Below are positions 8,045 to 15,553 of a DNA stretch of 64,000 bases, piece after piece; the first letter of the stretch is position 1; the number at the start of each line of letters is the position of its first letter. This stretch comes from CAYFWF01 sp964346815 (GTDB lineage Bacteria; Acidobacteriota; Aminicenantia; Aminicenantales; Aminicenantaceae). A model generated the notes under the pieces. It was not told where the DNA came from. It made no database searches and was given only the letters and a program-made list of their open reading frames with translations. The stretch covers positions 1 through 64,000 of the forward strand of contig CAYFWF010000024.1 in NCBI GenBank assembly GCA_964346815.1, in the 5' to 3' direction. A program made the translations under genes and the position numbers.

Positions 8045-8680
8045 GTGGGTGAGGAAGAAAAAAAAGAAGAAACCAAGCAGGAAATAGCAAACGATAGCAC
8101 TGCAGATAGCGGAATCGAATCTGAAGAAAAAAAAGAGCAGCTCGAAAAAAAAGAGCGCGATAGCGAAGATGTCAGACCTGATACACCGGAGGAAGAGGCC
8201 GAGATTGAGCTCAAAGATCAGGTCATATCCATTCGACGCGTTACAAAGGTTGTCAAGGGAGGAAAGAATCTCAGCTTTTCAGCCTTGGTTGCCGTGGGGA
8301 ATGAAAATGGCTTGATCGGGATAGGGAAAGGAAAAGCCCGGGAGGTACCCGTAGCCATAGCTAAGGCGGCCCAGGACGCAAAAAAGAAGCTGATCGAGGT
8401 GCCGATCAAGGAAACGACTATTCCTCACTTCATAAAAGGCGTGCATGGGGGAGGAGAGGTCGTTCTCAGGCCTGCGTCGAAAGGAACAGGCGTTATTGCA
8501 GGTGGAGCGGTGAGGATTATCATGCAATTAGCCGGGATAAAGGATATCCTGACAAAATCTCTGCGCAGCAACAATCCTATAAGCGTAGCTCATGCCACCA
8601 TGAACGCTCTGAAAAGGCTCAAGAACCCTGAACATGTTTCAAAAATTAGGGGAAAAGTGAAGGAAGCGATATGGCAGTAA
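8045..8680 (+). CDS. rpsE: 30S ribosomal protein S5 with acidic N-terminal extension
   Basis: S5 contributes to decoding accuracy. Residues from about 57 onward are a standard S5: double-stranded-RNA-binding fold, then KGTGVIAGGAVRIIMQLAGI and NPISVAHATMNAL. The first 55 or so residues are an extra Lys/Glu/Asp-rich, probably disordered segment, making 211 residues against about 165 in most bacteria. The extension appears real: a strong AAGGAGG site stands just before the GTG, and no comparably placed start lies at the core boundary. rpmD overlaps the end by 10 bases. Confidence 0.96.
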   Translation: MGEEEKKEETKQEIANDSTADSGIESEEKKEQLEKKERDSEDVRPDTPEEEAEIELKDQVISIRRVTKVVKGGKNLSFSALVAVGNENGLIGIGKGKAREVPVAIAKAAQDAKKKLIEVPIKETTIPHFIKGVHGGGEVVLRPASKGTGVIAGGAVRIIMQLAGIKDILTKSLRSNNPISVAHATMNALKRLKNPEHVSKIRGKVKEAIWQ

Positions 8681-8934
8681 ACAAAAAAGCCTCTCCAAGA
8701 GAAATTGAGGTGACCCGGGCTGTGGAGAAAAAAGGAAAGACAAAATCCTCTGGAAAACATCTGAAAATAAAGCTTGTGCGAAGCATAATAGGACATCCCA
8801 GAAAACAGAGAGAAGTGGTCAAGGGACTCGGATTGAGAAAAATAAATTCAGAAGTCATTCGTAAGGATTGTCCTGAAATAAGGGGAATGATCAGCAAGAT
8901 TTCCCACCTAGTGAATGTGGAGGCATCGGAATAA
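8671..8934 (+). CDS. rpmD: 50S ribosomal protein L30
   Basis: L30 is a small surface protein of the 50S subunit, absent from many bacteria. The conserved part begins at about residue 30 (KIKLVRSIIGHPRKQREVVKGLGL) and matches the family. The first 28 residues are an extra basic extension, so the protein has 87 residues instead of about 60. Overlaps rpsE by 10 bases. Confidence 0.93.
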   Translation: MAVNKKASPREIEVTRAVEKKGKTKSSGKHLKIKLVRSIIGHPRKQREVVKGLGLRKINSEVIRKDCPEIRGMISKISHLVNVEASE

Positions 8935-8936
8935 AA

Positions 8937-9383
8937 ATGAATTTGAGTAACCTTCATCCTGCCAAGAATTCTCGTAAAAACAGAAAGCGTAAGGGTCGAG
9001 GTCCTGGTTCGGGAAAAGGGAAGACGGCTGGACGAGGAACCAAAGGGCAAAAGTCTATATCCGGATACTCCCGTAAGAGAGGATTCGAAGGAGGCCAGAT
9101 GCCACTCAGCCGGCGGGTTCCCAAGCGGGGATTCACCAATATCTTCAGAAAGGAACACGCTGAGATCAATCTTGACCGCCTAGAGAAAATTAAAAAGGAA
9201 AAGATCCGGCCGAAAGATTTGGTTCAGGCAGGAGTGCTCAAGAAAGAGTCTCAATTCGTTAAGATATTGGGACGGGGAGAACTCGGTTCCCCAAAAGAAA
9301 TACACGCACATAAGTTTTCCCAATCTGCGCAACGGAAAATAGAGAAGGCAGGCGGAAAAGCTGTCATAATTGGAAGTCAATAA
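8937..9383 (+). CDS. rplO: 50S ribosomal protein L15
   Basis: L15 (148 residues) is a late-assembly protein of the 50S subunit. The N-terminal glycine/arginine-rich arm that threads into rRNA is obvious (GRGPGSGKGKTAGRGTKGQK, then GFEGGQMPLSRRVPKRGFTN). The last base of its stop codon is the first base of secY. Confidence 0.98.
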   Translation: MNLSNLHPAKNSRKNRKRKGRGPGSGKGKTAGRGTKGQKSISGYSRKRGFEGGQMPLSRRVPKRGFTNIFRKEHAEINLDRLEKIKKEKIRPKDLVQAGVLKKESQFVKILGRGELGSPKEIHAHKFSQSAQRKIEKAGGKAVIIGSQ

Positions 9384-10768
9384 TGCTTGATAGTATAAGA
9401 AACATATTCAGCATTCCCGATTTGAGAAAACGAGTCATTTTTACTCTTCTTCTGCTGGCTGTCTATAGGATTGGCGCACAGATCCCCAGCCCGGGTATAA
9501 GCGCTCCAGCCCTGGAAGAATTTTGGCAGATGCAGAGAGGTACTATTCTGGGATTTGTGGATCTGTTCACAGGCAGGAGTATGTCCCGGATGACTATTTT
9601 TGCTCTAGGCATCATGCCTTATATCAGCGCATCCATCATCCTACAGCTCCTGCAAGTCGTATGGCCTTATCTTGAACGGCTGTCCAAAGAAGGAGAATTG
9701 GGGCGCAAGAAGATCACTCAATATACTCGTTATGGAACCATCCTCATCTGCCTGATCCAATCTACCGGTATCAGCTTTTTCTTGGAAAGCCTCCGGAGTC
9801 CAGCCAGCAATGTCCCGATTGTTCCCAATCCAGGATGGGGATTCAGGCTCTTAACGATTCTGACCATGACTACGGGTACGGTTTTCATCATGTGGTTGGG
9901 AGAGCAAATATCAGAACGAGGCATTGGCAACGGAATATCCCTGATCATCTTTGCGGGAATCGTAGTCAGTCTTCCGAGTGGGATACAAAGTATTTTGGCT
10001 GGAATTCGTTCGGGAGATATGTCTCCCTTAAGAATGATATTTCTGTTGATTCTCATGCTGGCTGTAGTCGTGGTGATTGTATTCGTGGAACGAGGGCAGA
10101 GAAGAATACCGGTTTCCTATGCCAAAAGGGTTGTTGGGAGGAAGATTTACGGCGGTCAGAGCACCCACCTGCCGTTGAGAGTCAATACAGGGGGAGTGAT
10201 CCCGATCATATTCGCCGCTTCTATCATCACCATTCCTTCAACAATCGCACAAATGGTAAAAGTGCCGTTTGTTCAGAATATTGCTATGCAATTCGGGATG
10301 GGGATGCCGCTGTATAATTTGCTCTATATCGCATCTATCATATTCTTTACCTATTTTTATGTGTCTATTATCTTCAATCCATCGGATGTCGCAGACAATC
10401 TGAGAAAATACGGAGGGTTCATACCTGGAATCCGGCCGGGGAAAAACACCGCTGACTTCATCGATGGTGTTCTTTCACGCATCACTTTAGTGGGTGCCAT
10501 TTATCTTGCAGCAGTAGCTATCTTGCCCGAGTTCTTGATTACGGGATTGAAAGTGAGTGCGCTCCCATTTGTAGGAGATTTCTTGGATGCCAACTTGCCC
10601 CGATGGTTCACTCAAGGTTTGAATGTGAATTTCTACTTCGGCGGAACCTCCATTCTGATCGTGGTTGGAGTTGCAATGGATACGATGCAGCAGATCGAGG
10701 CTCAGCTGGTGATGCGCCATTACGATGGATTCATGCGGCGTGGCCGCCTCAAAGGAAGGAGAGGATGA
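9383..10768 (+). CDS. secY: Protein translocase subunit SecY
   Basis: SecY is the channel of the general protein export machinery in the inner membrane. The 461 residues contain about ten hydrophobic segments, the plug and lateral-gate regions, and the cytoplasmic loops (GRKIYGGQSTHLPLRVNTGG and the PG[KI]NT-type GIRPGKNTADFID). The position after rplO is the standard one in the spc operon. Its stop overlaps the adk start by 4 bases. Confidence 0.98.
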   Translation: MLDSIRNIFSIPDLRKRVIFTLLLLAVYRIGAQIPSPGISAPALEEFWQMQRGTILGFVDLFTGRSMSRMTIFALGIMPYISASIILQLLQVVWPYLERLSKEGELGRKKITQYTRYGTILICLIQSTGISFFLESLRSPASNVPIVPNPGWGFRLLTILTMTTGTVFIMWLGEQISERGIGNGISLIIFAGIVVSLPSGIQSILAGIRSGDMSPLRMIFLLILMLAVVVVIVFVERGQRRIPVSYAKRVVGRKIYGGQSTHLPLRVNTGGVIPIIFAASIITIPSTIAQMVKVPFVQNIAMQFGMGMPLYNLLYIASIIFFTYFYVSIIFNPSDVADNLRKYGGFIPGIRPGKNTADFIDGVLSRITLVGAIYLAAVAILPEFLITGLKVSALPFVGDFLDANLPRWFTQGLNVNFYFGGTSILIVVGVAMDTMQQIEAQLVMRHYDGFMRRGRLKGRRG

Positions 10769-11436
10769 GAATCATTTTGATGGGCCCCCCTGGCAGCGGG
10801 AAGGGAACCCAGGCAGATCTGATCGAGCAAAAATATGCCTTTCCCAAAATTTCGACGGGAGATCTTCTCCGTCAGGCTGTCCAAAATGGCACTTCGTTAG
10901 GGAAGGAAGCAGAAGTTCGAATGAACAGAGGAGAACTGGTAAGCGATGATACTGTCGTTCAAATGGTCGCAGAAAGAACAGCCAAGGATGACTGCAAACA
11001 GGGGTATATTCTTGACGGCTTCCCTCGAAATTTGAACCAGGCCCGGATGTTAGAAAAACTCAAAAATTCCCACCCGGAAGTGATTCTGGATATCCAATTG
11101 AGCGAGGAGATATTGATCCAAAGACTTTCCTCTCGCAGAATCTGTTCGCGATGTGGAAAAATCTTCAATCTTTCTCTGAATCCCGCTGTCCAGATGGATA
11201 TCTGCGATCTCTGTAAGGGAGATCTTGTACAGAGGCGAGACGATCGGCCTAAGGTCATCAAGGAGCGTTTAAGAATCTATCACAGCGAAACGAAACCCCT
11301 CATTGAATATTATCAGAGAAGGAGCGTTTATCACAGGATCGATGGTGAAAGGCCCATCCAGACTGTATTTAGGGACATCCGCTCCGTCATCGATTCAGAA
11401 ACCGACAAGTATAAACAAACAGGGGCTATCCAATGA
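10765..11436 (+). CDS. adk: Adenylate kinase, zinc-LID type
   Basis: Adenylate kinase converts AMP and ATP to two ADP. Walker A is at residues 7-15 (GPPGSGKGT), and DGFPRN marks the AMP-binding region. The LID domain carries four cysteines (C127, C130, C147, C150), a structural zinc site typical of Gram-positive and many thermophilic enzymes. The ATG in an ATGA overlap with secY, preceded by AAGGAAGGAGAGG, is clearly the start; an open extension upstream lies in the secY frame region and has no homology. Confidence 0.97.
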   Translation: MRIILMGPPGSGKGTQADLIEQKYAFPKISTGDLLRQAVQNGTSLGKEAEVRMNRGELVSDDTVVQMVAERTAKDDCKQGYILDGFPRNLNQARMLEKLKNSHPEVILDIQLSEEILIQRLSSRRICSRCGKIFNLSLNPAVQMDICDLCKGDLVQRRDDRPKVIKERLRIYHSETKPLIEYYQRRSVYHRIDGERPIQTVFRDIRSVIDSETDKYKQTGAIQ

Positions 11437-12224
11437 TCATACTGAAGAGCGAGGAAGAAATTCAAGCGATTCGTAAGAGTAGCATCATTGTAGCGAAAGT
11501 ACTTGCAGATCTTGAGAAAATGATCGAGCCAGGGATCTCGACTAAAGAATTGGATGCCTTTGCCGAAAAAAGGGCTAAAGAAATGGGCGCCATCCCGGCT
11601 TTTAAGGGTTACAGAGGCTATCCTGCCTCTCTATGTACTTCTGTTAATGAAGAGATCATTCATGGAATTCCCTCGTCTCGGATCCTGGGAGAGGGCGATA
11701 TTGTCAGCTTGGATTTTGGAGTCATTTATGAAGGGTATTACGGAGACGCCGCGGTGACTTACCCAGTGGGCAATGTCGATTCCGAGGCAAAAAGTCTCAT
11801 CGATGCAGCTGCCAAATCTTTTTTTAAAGGCTTTGAGCAGGTGCGTGAAGGATGCCGGATATCAGACATTTCGCATGCGATTCAGAAATCCGTCGAAGCT
11901 CAAGGTTTTTCAGTCATCCGATCCTTTGTGGGACATGGCATAGGCCATTCACTCCATGAGGAGCCCCAAATACCCAATTTTGGCACTCCTGGATCTGGGC
12001 CAAAAATCAAGAGAGGCATGGTTTTAGCTATCGAACCGATGATTGCCGCAGGAGACTGGAAGGTGGAGATTCGTGAGGACAATTGGACGGCAGTAACTAA
12101 GGACAGAAGCCTCTCCGCTCATTATGAACATACAGTGGCTCTCACTCAAGAGGGTGCTGAAATACTGAGCCTATGGGATAAAGAGGAAACTCTGTCTCTC
12201 GGGAAGGAGTCACCTTATGCCTAA
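11433..12224 (+). CDS. map: Methionine aminopeptidase, type I
   Basis: Removes the initiator methionine from nascent proteins. The pita-bread fold signatures are present: H77 in EEIIHGIP, the metal ligands D94 (SLDFGV) and D105 (GDAAVT), a histidine in GHGIGHSLHE, and glutamates in AIEPM and HYEHT. 263 residues without an N-terminal zinc finger, so type Ia. Overlaps adk by 4 and infA by 8 bases. Confidence 0.97.
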   Translation: MIILKSEEEIQAIRKSSIIVAKVLADLEKMIEPGISTKELDAFAEKRAKEMGAIPAFKGYRGYPASLCTSVNEEIIHGIPSSRILGEGDIVSLDFGVIYEGYYGDAAVTYPVGNVDSEAKSLIDAAAKSFFKGFEQVREGCRISDISHAIQKSVEAQGFSVIRSFVGHGIGHSLHEEPQIPNFGTPGSGPKIKRGMVLAIEPMIAAGDWKVEIREDNWTAVTKDRSLSAHYEHTVALTQEGAEILSLWDKEETLSLGKESPYA

Positions 12225-12435
12225 ACAGGATGTTTTCGAGACAGAAGGAACGGTTATCGAGACACTCCCGAACGCCATGTTCCGAGTAGAGCTTGCTAAC
12301 AAGCACGTCATACTTGCCCATATATCGGGGAGAATGCGAAAGCACTTCATCCGGATACTTCCAGGAGATCGGGTTTTGTTGGAGCTCTCTCCCTACGATT
12401 TAACTAAAGGGAGGATAACCTATAGATTCAAATAA
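12217..12435 (+). CDS. infA: Translation initiation factor IF-1
   Basis: IF-1 (72 residues) is a single OB-fold protein that blocks the A site during initiation. The family core reads EGTVIETLPNAMFRVEL, then HISGRMRKHFIRILPGD and SPYDLTKGRITYR. A GGGAAGGAG ribosome site precedes the ATG inside the end of map. rpmJ follows after 12 bases, the usual order. Confidence 0.97.
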   Translation: MPKQDVFETEGTVIETLPNAMFRVELANKHVILAHISGRMRKHFIRILPGDRVLLELSPYDLTKGRITYRFK

Positions 12436-12447
12436 AGGAAAAAAACG

Positions 12448-12561
12448 ATGAAAGTCAGGGCATCTGTCAAAAAAATGTGCAGAAATTGCAGAATAATCAA
12501 GAGAAAAGGAACACTACGAGTGATCTGTACCAATCCAAAACATAAACAAAAACAAGGATAG
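12448..12561 (+). CDS. rpmJ: 50S ribosomal protein L36, zinc type
   Basis: A 37-residue protein beginning MKVRASVKKMCRNCR, the unmistakable L36 pattern. Zinc ligands are C11, C14, C27 and H32. It lies exactly where L36 is expected, between infA and rpsM, with a AAAGGAA ribosome site upstream. This is the zinc-containing form; zinc-free L36 paralogues lack the cysteines. Confidence 0.95.
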   Translation: MKVRASVKKMCRNCRIIKRKGTLRVICTNPKHKQKQG

Positions 12562-12572
12562 ACGAGGTTAAT

Positions 12573-12938
12573 ATGGCAAGAATAGCAGGAATCACACTCC
12601 CTCCTGAAAAAAGAATCGAGATCGGATTGACCTATATCTTTGGCATTGGTCGCTCAAAGGCCAATAAGATTCTTCAGGAGGCGGAGATAGATAAAGACAA
12701 AAAAGTCAAAGCCCTGAGTGATGATGAGGTGAATAAAATTCGTCAGATCATCGAGACCCGGGAAAAAATAGAGGGGGACTTGAGAAAGGACATTACCCTT
12801 AATATCAAAAGGCTGATGGATATTGGCTCATATAAAGGGCTTAGGCACAGGAGAAGACTACCAGTCAGGGGACAGAGGACCAAGACGAATGCCCGAACAA
12901 GAAAAGGGCCACGTGGCCATTCCATAAAGAAGAAGTAA
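12573..12938 (+). CDS. rpsM: 30S ribosomal protein S13
   Basis: S13 of the 30S head contacts the P-site tRNA. The 121 residues show the N-terminal ARIAGITLPPEKRIEIGLTY, the central GIGRSKA helix-hairpin-helix and the C-terminal RHRRRLPVRGQRTKTNART tail. First ribosomal gene of the alpha-operon block. Confidence 0.98.
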   Translation: MARIAGITLPPEKRIEIGLTYIFGIGRSKANKILQEAEIDKDKKVKALSDDEVNKIRQIIETREKIEGDLRKDITLNIKRLMDIGSYKGLRHRRRLPVRGQRTKTNARTRKGPRGHSIKKK

Positions 12939-12947
12939 AGGGAGCTT

Positions 12948-13343
12948 ATGATGGCAAGGCCTAGAAAAAAGACCAAGAAAAAAAAGGCAAAAAAGGATAT
13001 TGGATTTGGAGTCGCTTACATTCAATCCACTTTCAATAACACGATTATCACCATTACCGACCAACAGGGCAGTTCCATTTGTTGGGCCAGTTCTGGTACC
13101 GCAGGATTCAAAGGGGCCCGTAAGGGCACTCCATTCGCTGCTCAATTGGCAGCCAAAGAAGCCTCGCTTAAAGCGAAAGAATTCGGAGTGCGCTATGTGG
13201 ATGTAAAAGTCAAAGGCCCGGGTGCCGGACGTGAGTCAGCCATCAGGGCCCTTCAATCAGAAGGCTTGGAGATAAAATCGATAAGAGATATCACACCTAT
13301 TCCCCACAATGGCTGCCGCGTGAGGAAAAGAAGAAGAGTTTAG
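12948..13343 (+). CDS. rpsK: 30S ribosomal protein S11
   Basis: S11 lies on the 30S platform by the Shine-Dalgarno helix. The core is intact (YIQSTFNNTIITITD, GFKGARKGTPFAAQ, VKGPGAGRESAIRAL, PHNGCRVRKRRRV). Two adjacent ATG codons are possible starts; the first is given. Length 131, with a Lys-rich N-terminus that is a little longer than usual. Confidence 0.97.
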   Translation: MMARPRKKTKKKKAKKDIGFGVAYIQSTFNNTIITITDQQGSSICWASSGTAGFKGARKGTPFAAQLAAKEASLKAKEFGVRYVDVKVKGPGAGRESAIRALQSEGLEIKSIRDITPIPHNGCRVRKRRRV

Positions 13344-13367
13344 AGGTGGTACGACAAGGAGAAGAGG

Positions 13368-13994
13368 ATGTCAAGATATAGAGAATCTGTTTGTCGCCTT
13401 TGCCGGGCAGAACGGGAAAAGCTTTTTCTGAAGGGGAACAAATGTTTAACCGAAAAATGCCCGGTAGAGCGGAGGCCCTATCCTCCAGGAGAACACGGAA
13501 GAGCCAGAAGAAGAATATTGGGTTACGGGGTTCAGCTCAGAGAAAAGCAGAAACTCAAAAGGTATTACAACATGCCAGAAAAACAATTTCGGCTGTTTTT
13601 CCAGCGAGCTGAAAGAAAGAGGGGGATCACCGGAGAAATCCTCCTGCAGATGCTCGAAAGAAGATTGGACAATGTTATTTTCTTATCGGGTTTTTCCCAT
13701 TCACGCGCCCATGCCCGGCAGCTTATCTCTCATGGTCATTTCAGGATCAGAGGGAATAAGGTCAACGTTCCCTCTCAATTGGTGGACCAAGGTGATGTGG
13801 TATCCTTTCGAGAGAAATCAAAAAAACATGAGGAGCTAAAGGCCATAGTCGAAACCAATAAGGGCAAGACGGTTCCAGGATGGCTCGAGGTGGATAGAGA
13901 AAAGATGGAAATAAAGGTTCTTTCTTTTCCGGCTCGAGAAGAAATACCTATACCCGTAGAAGAGCATCTGGTCGTGGAGCTTTATTCCAAATAG
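13368..13994 (+). CDS. rpsD: 30S ribosomal protein S4, zinc type
   Basis: S4 nucleates 30S assembly and in E. coli represses the alpha operon. The N-terminus has four cysteines (C9, C12, C26, C31) that form the zinc site of the C+ type. The S4 RNA-binding domain follows at about residues 97-160 (RRLDNVIFLSGFSHSRAHARQ). Length 208, full. A 96-base gap separates it from rpoA, the longest within the superoperon. Confidence 0.98.
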   Translation: MSRYRESVCRLCRAEREKLFLKGNKCLTEKCPVERRPYPPGEHGRARRRILGYGVQLREKQKLKRYYNMPEKQFRLFFQRAERKRGITGEILLQMLERRLDNVIFLSGFSHSRAHARQLISHGHFRIRGNKVNVPSQLVDQGDVVSFREKSKKHEELKAIVETNKGKTVPGWLEVDREKMEIKVLSFPAREEIPIPVEEHLVVELYSK

Positions 13995-14090
13995 ATATTT
14001 TCTTGCTATCTTTGAGTGATAAACCAGGTCGGTTGCCTTTCCTGATTCAGGATTCGGTAGGGACAACAGGGACATGAAAAAGGAGGAAGC

Positions 14091-15122
14091 ATGATAGAGA
14101 CTGGATTTCAGAGGCCAAAATACCTAGAATGCGATTATGGATCTTTAACTGAAAATTATGGGAAGTTTTCCGCTCAACCTTTTGAGAGAGGATACGGAAT
14201 CACAATAGGGAATGCTCTCCGTAGAATCCTCCTTTCATCGATAACGGGAGCAGCGATAACGAGCATTCGGATCCAAGGTGTCCTCCATGAGTTTTCTACT
14301 CTTCCTGGAATCGTCGAAGATGTTACAGACATTATTCTGAACGTAAAGAGCATTCCCCTTAAGATGGAAGGGGTAGAGCCAAAAATCCTGACACTGAAAA
14401 AGGAAGGTCCAACTCAAGCCCTCGCAGCAGACATCGAACATGATTCCGACATCGAAATACTTAACAAGGACATTCATATCGCTTCTCTTGATAAAGATGG
14501 AAAGCTGGATATGGAAATGATCGTCAAGAAAAACAGAGGTTATATTCCTGCCGATCGAAATTTTGATGAAAACTTGAGCGTTGATTTTATTCCAGTTGAT
14601 TCCTCTCACTCTCCAATATTGAAGGTCAATTACAAGGTAGGACCTGCCAGAGTGGGCAAAAGAGTAGATTACGAAAATCTTATTTTGGAGATTTGGACTA
14701 CTGGCGCTGTATCGCCTCAAGACGCTTTGAGTCAGGCGTCGAAAATTCTGAGGGATCATCTGGTCATCTTTCTGAATATCGTGGATGAGCCTGTGGTAAG
14801 GGAACAAATTCCAGAAAGAAGAGAGATTCCCTACTATTCTCAGAAAGATATCCTATCCAAATCGATAGATCATTTAGAGCTCTCGGTGAGGTCGAACAAT
14901 TGCCTGAGATCCGCAGGAATAGAGAAAATATATGAGCTTGTTATGAAAACCGAAGATGAACTCCTGAAGACCAAAAATTTCGGGCGGAAATCCCTTACAG
15001 AGATAAAAGAAACGCTTCAGGAGCTTGGTTTAGGCTTGAATCTCGATCTCCATCCTAAGTTGCTTGAACAGATTGAAGGGGAAAAAAAAGAGGAAGAAGA
15101 AGAAGAAGAGGCTGAAGAATGA
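14091..15122 (+). CDS. rpoA: DNA-directed RNA polymerase subunit alpha
   Basis: Alpha subunit of RNA polymerase. The N-terminal dimerisation domain is seen in GYGITIGNALRRILLSSI and the beta-contact region; the C-terminal domain (about residues 262-322) has the two helix-hairpin-helix segments used for UP elements and activators (SVRSNNCLRSAGI, FGRKSLTEIKETL). The protein ends in a run of Glu and Lys after GLGLNLD, an acidic tail of about 20 residues not found in most orthologues. AAGGAGGA precedes the ATG; the stop overlaps rplQ by 4 bases. Confidence 0.98.
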   Translation: MIETGFQRPKYLECDYGSLTENYGKFSAQPFERGYGITIGNALRRILLSSITGAAITSIRIQGVLHEFSTLPGIVEDVTDIILNVKSIPLKMEGVEPKILTLKKEGPTQALAADIEHDSDIEILNKDIHIASLDKDGKLDMEMIVKKNRGYIPADRNFDENLSVDFIPVDSSHSPILKVNYKVGPARVGKRVDYENLILEIWTTGAVSPQDALSQASKILRDHLVIFLNIVDEPVVREQIPERREIPYYSQKDILSKSIDHLELSVRSNNCLRSAGIEKIYELVMKTEDELLKTKNFGRKSLTEIKETLQELGLGLNLDLHPKLLEQIEGEKKEEEEEEEAEE

Positions 15123-15544
15123 GACATCGTGTCAAAGGAAAGAAACTCAAACGCAATACTGCCCAGAGACAGGCATTGTTGCGGAATCTCGTTACTTCTT
15201 TCTTGGAAAAGGAACGAATCAAAACAACTTTGGCTAAGGCGAAAGCCACCAGACCGCTCGCTGAGAAAATGATCACGCTGGCAAAGAAAAACACACTTCA
15301 CACACGCAGGTTGGCTCTGAGGTTTATATATAAAAGAGAGGTGGTGAAAAAGCTTTTCGATGAGTTAGGACCTCGATTCAGCGAGCGACCGGGGGGGTAC
15401 ACGCGGATAGTCAAAGTCGGACCACGGGCAGGAGATGGAGCAGAAATGGCGATCCTCGAGCTCGTAGGCACAGAGTTCAAAAAGAAAACAAAGAAAAAGT
15501 CAGCAGCAGAGAAAGCCAAAGAAATAGCGAAAACGAAGAAATAA
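15119..15544 (+). CDS. rplQ: 50S ribosomal protein L17
   Basis: L17 lies near the tunnel exit. The family core is intact (MRHRVKGKKLKRNTAQRQAL, LARPLAE-like ATRPLAEKMITLAKK, RPGGYTRIVKVGPRAGDGAEMAI in order). A Lys/Ala-rich tail of about 25 residues extends the C-terminus to 141. Last gene of the superoperon; the convergent transglycosylase gene ends only 9 bases away, so no separate terminator fits between them. Confidence 0.97.
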   Translation: MRHRVKGKKLKRNTAQRQALLRNLVTSFLEKERIKTTLAKAKATRPLAEKMITLAKKNTLHTRRLALRFIYKREVVKKLFDELGPRFSERPGGYTRIVKVGPRAGDGAEMAILELVGTEFKKKTKKKSAAEKAKEIAKTKK

Positions 15545-15553
15545 ATAGATATG

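Noticed and set aside
10603..10764. A 54-codon N-terminal extension of adenylate kinase
   Set aside because: It lies within secY and the Walker A motif must be near the N-terminus; the ATG at 10765 has a strong ribosome site.
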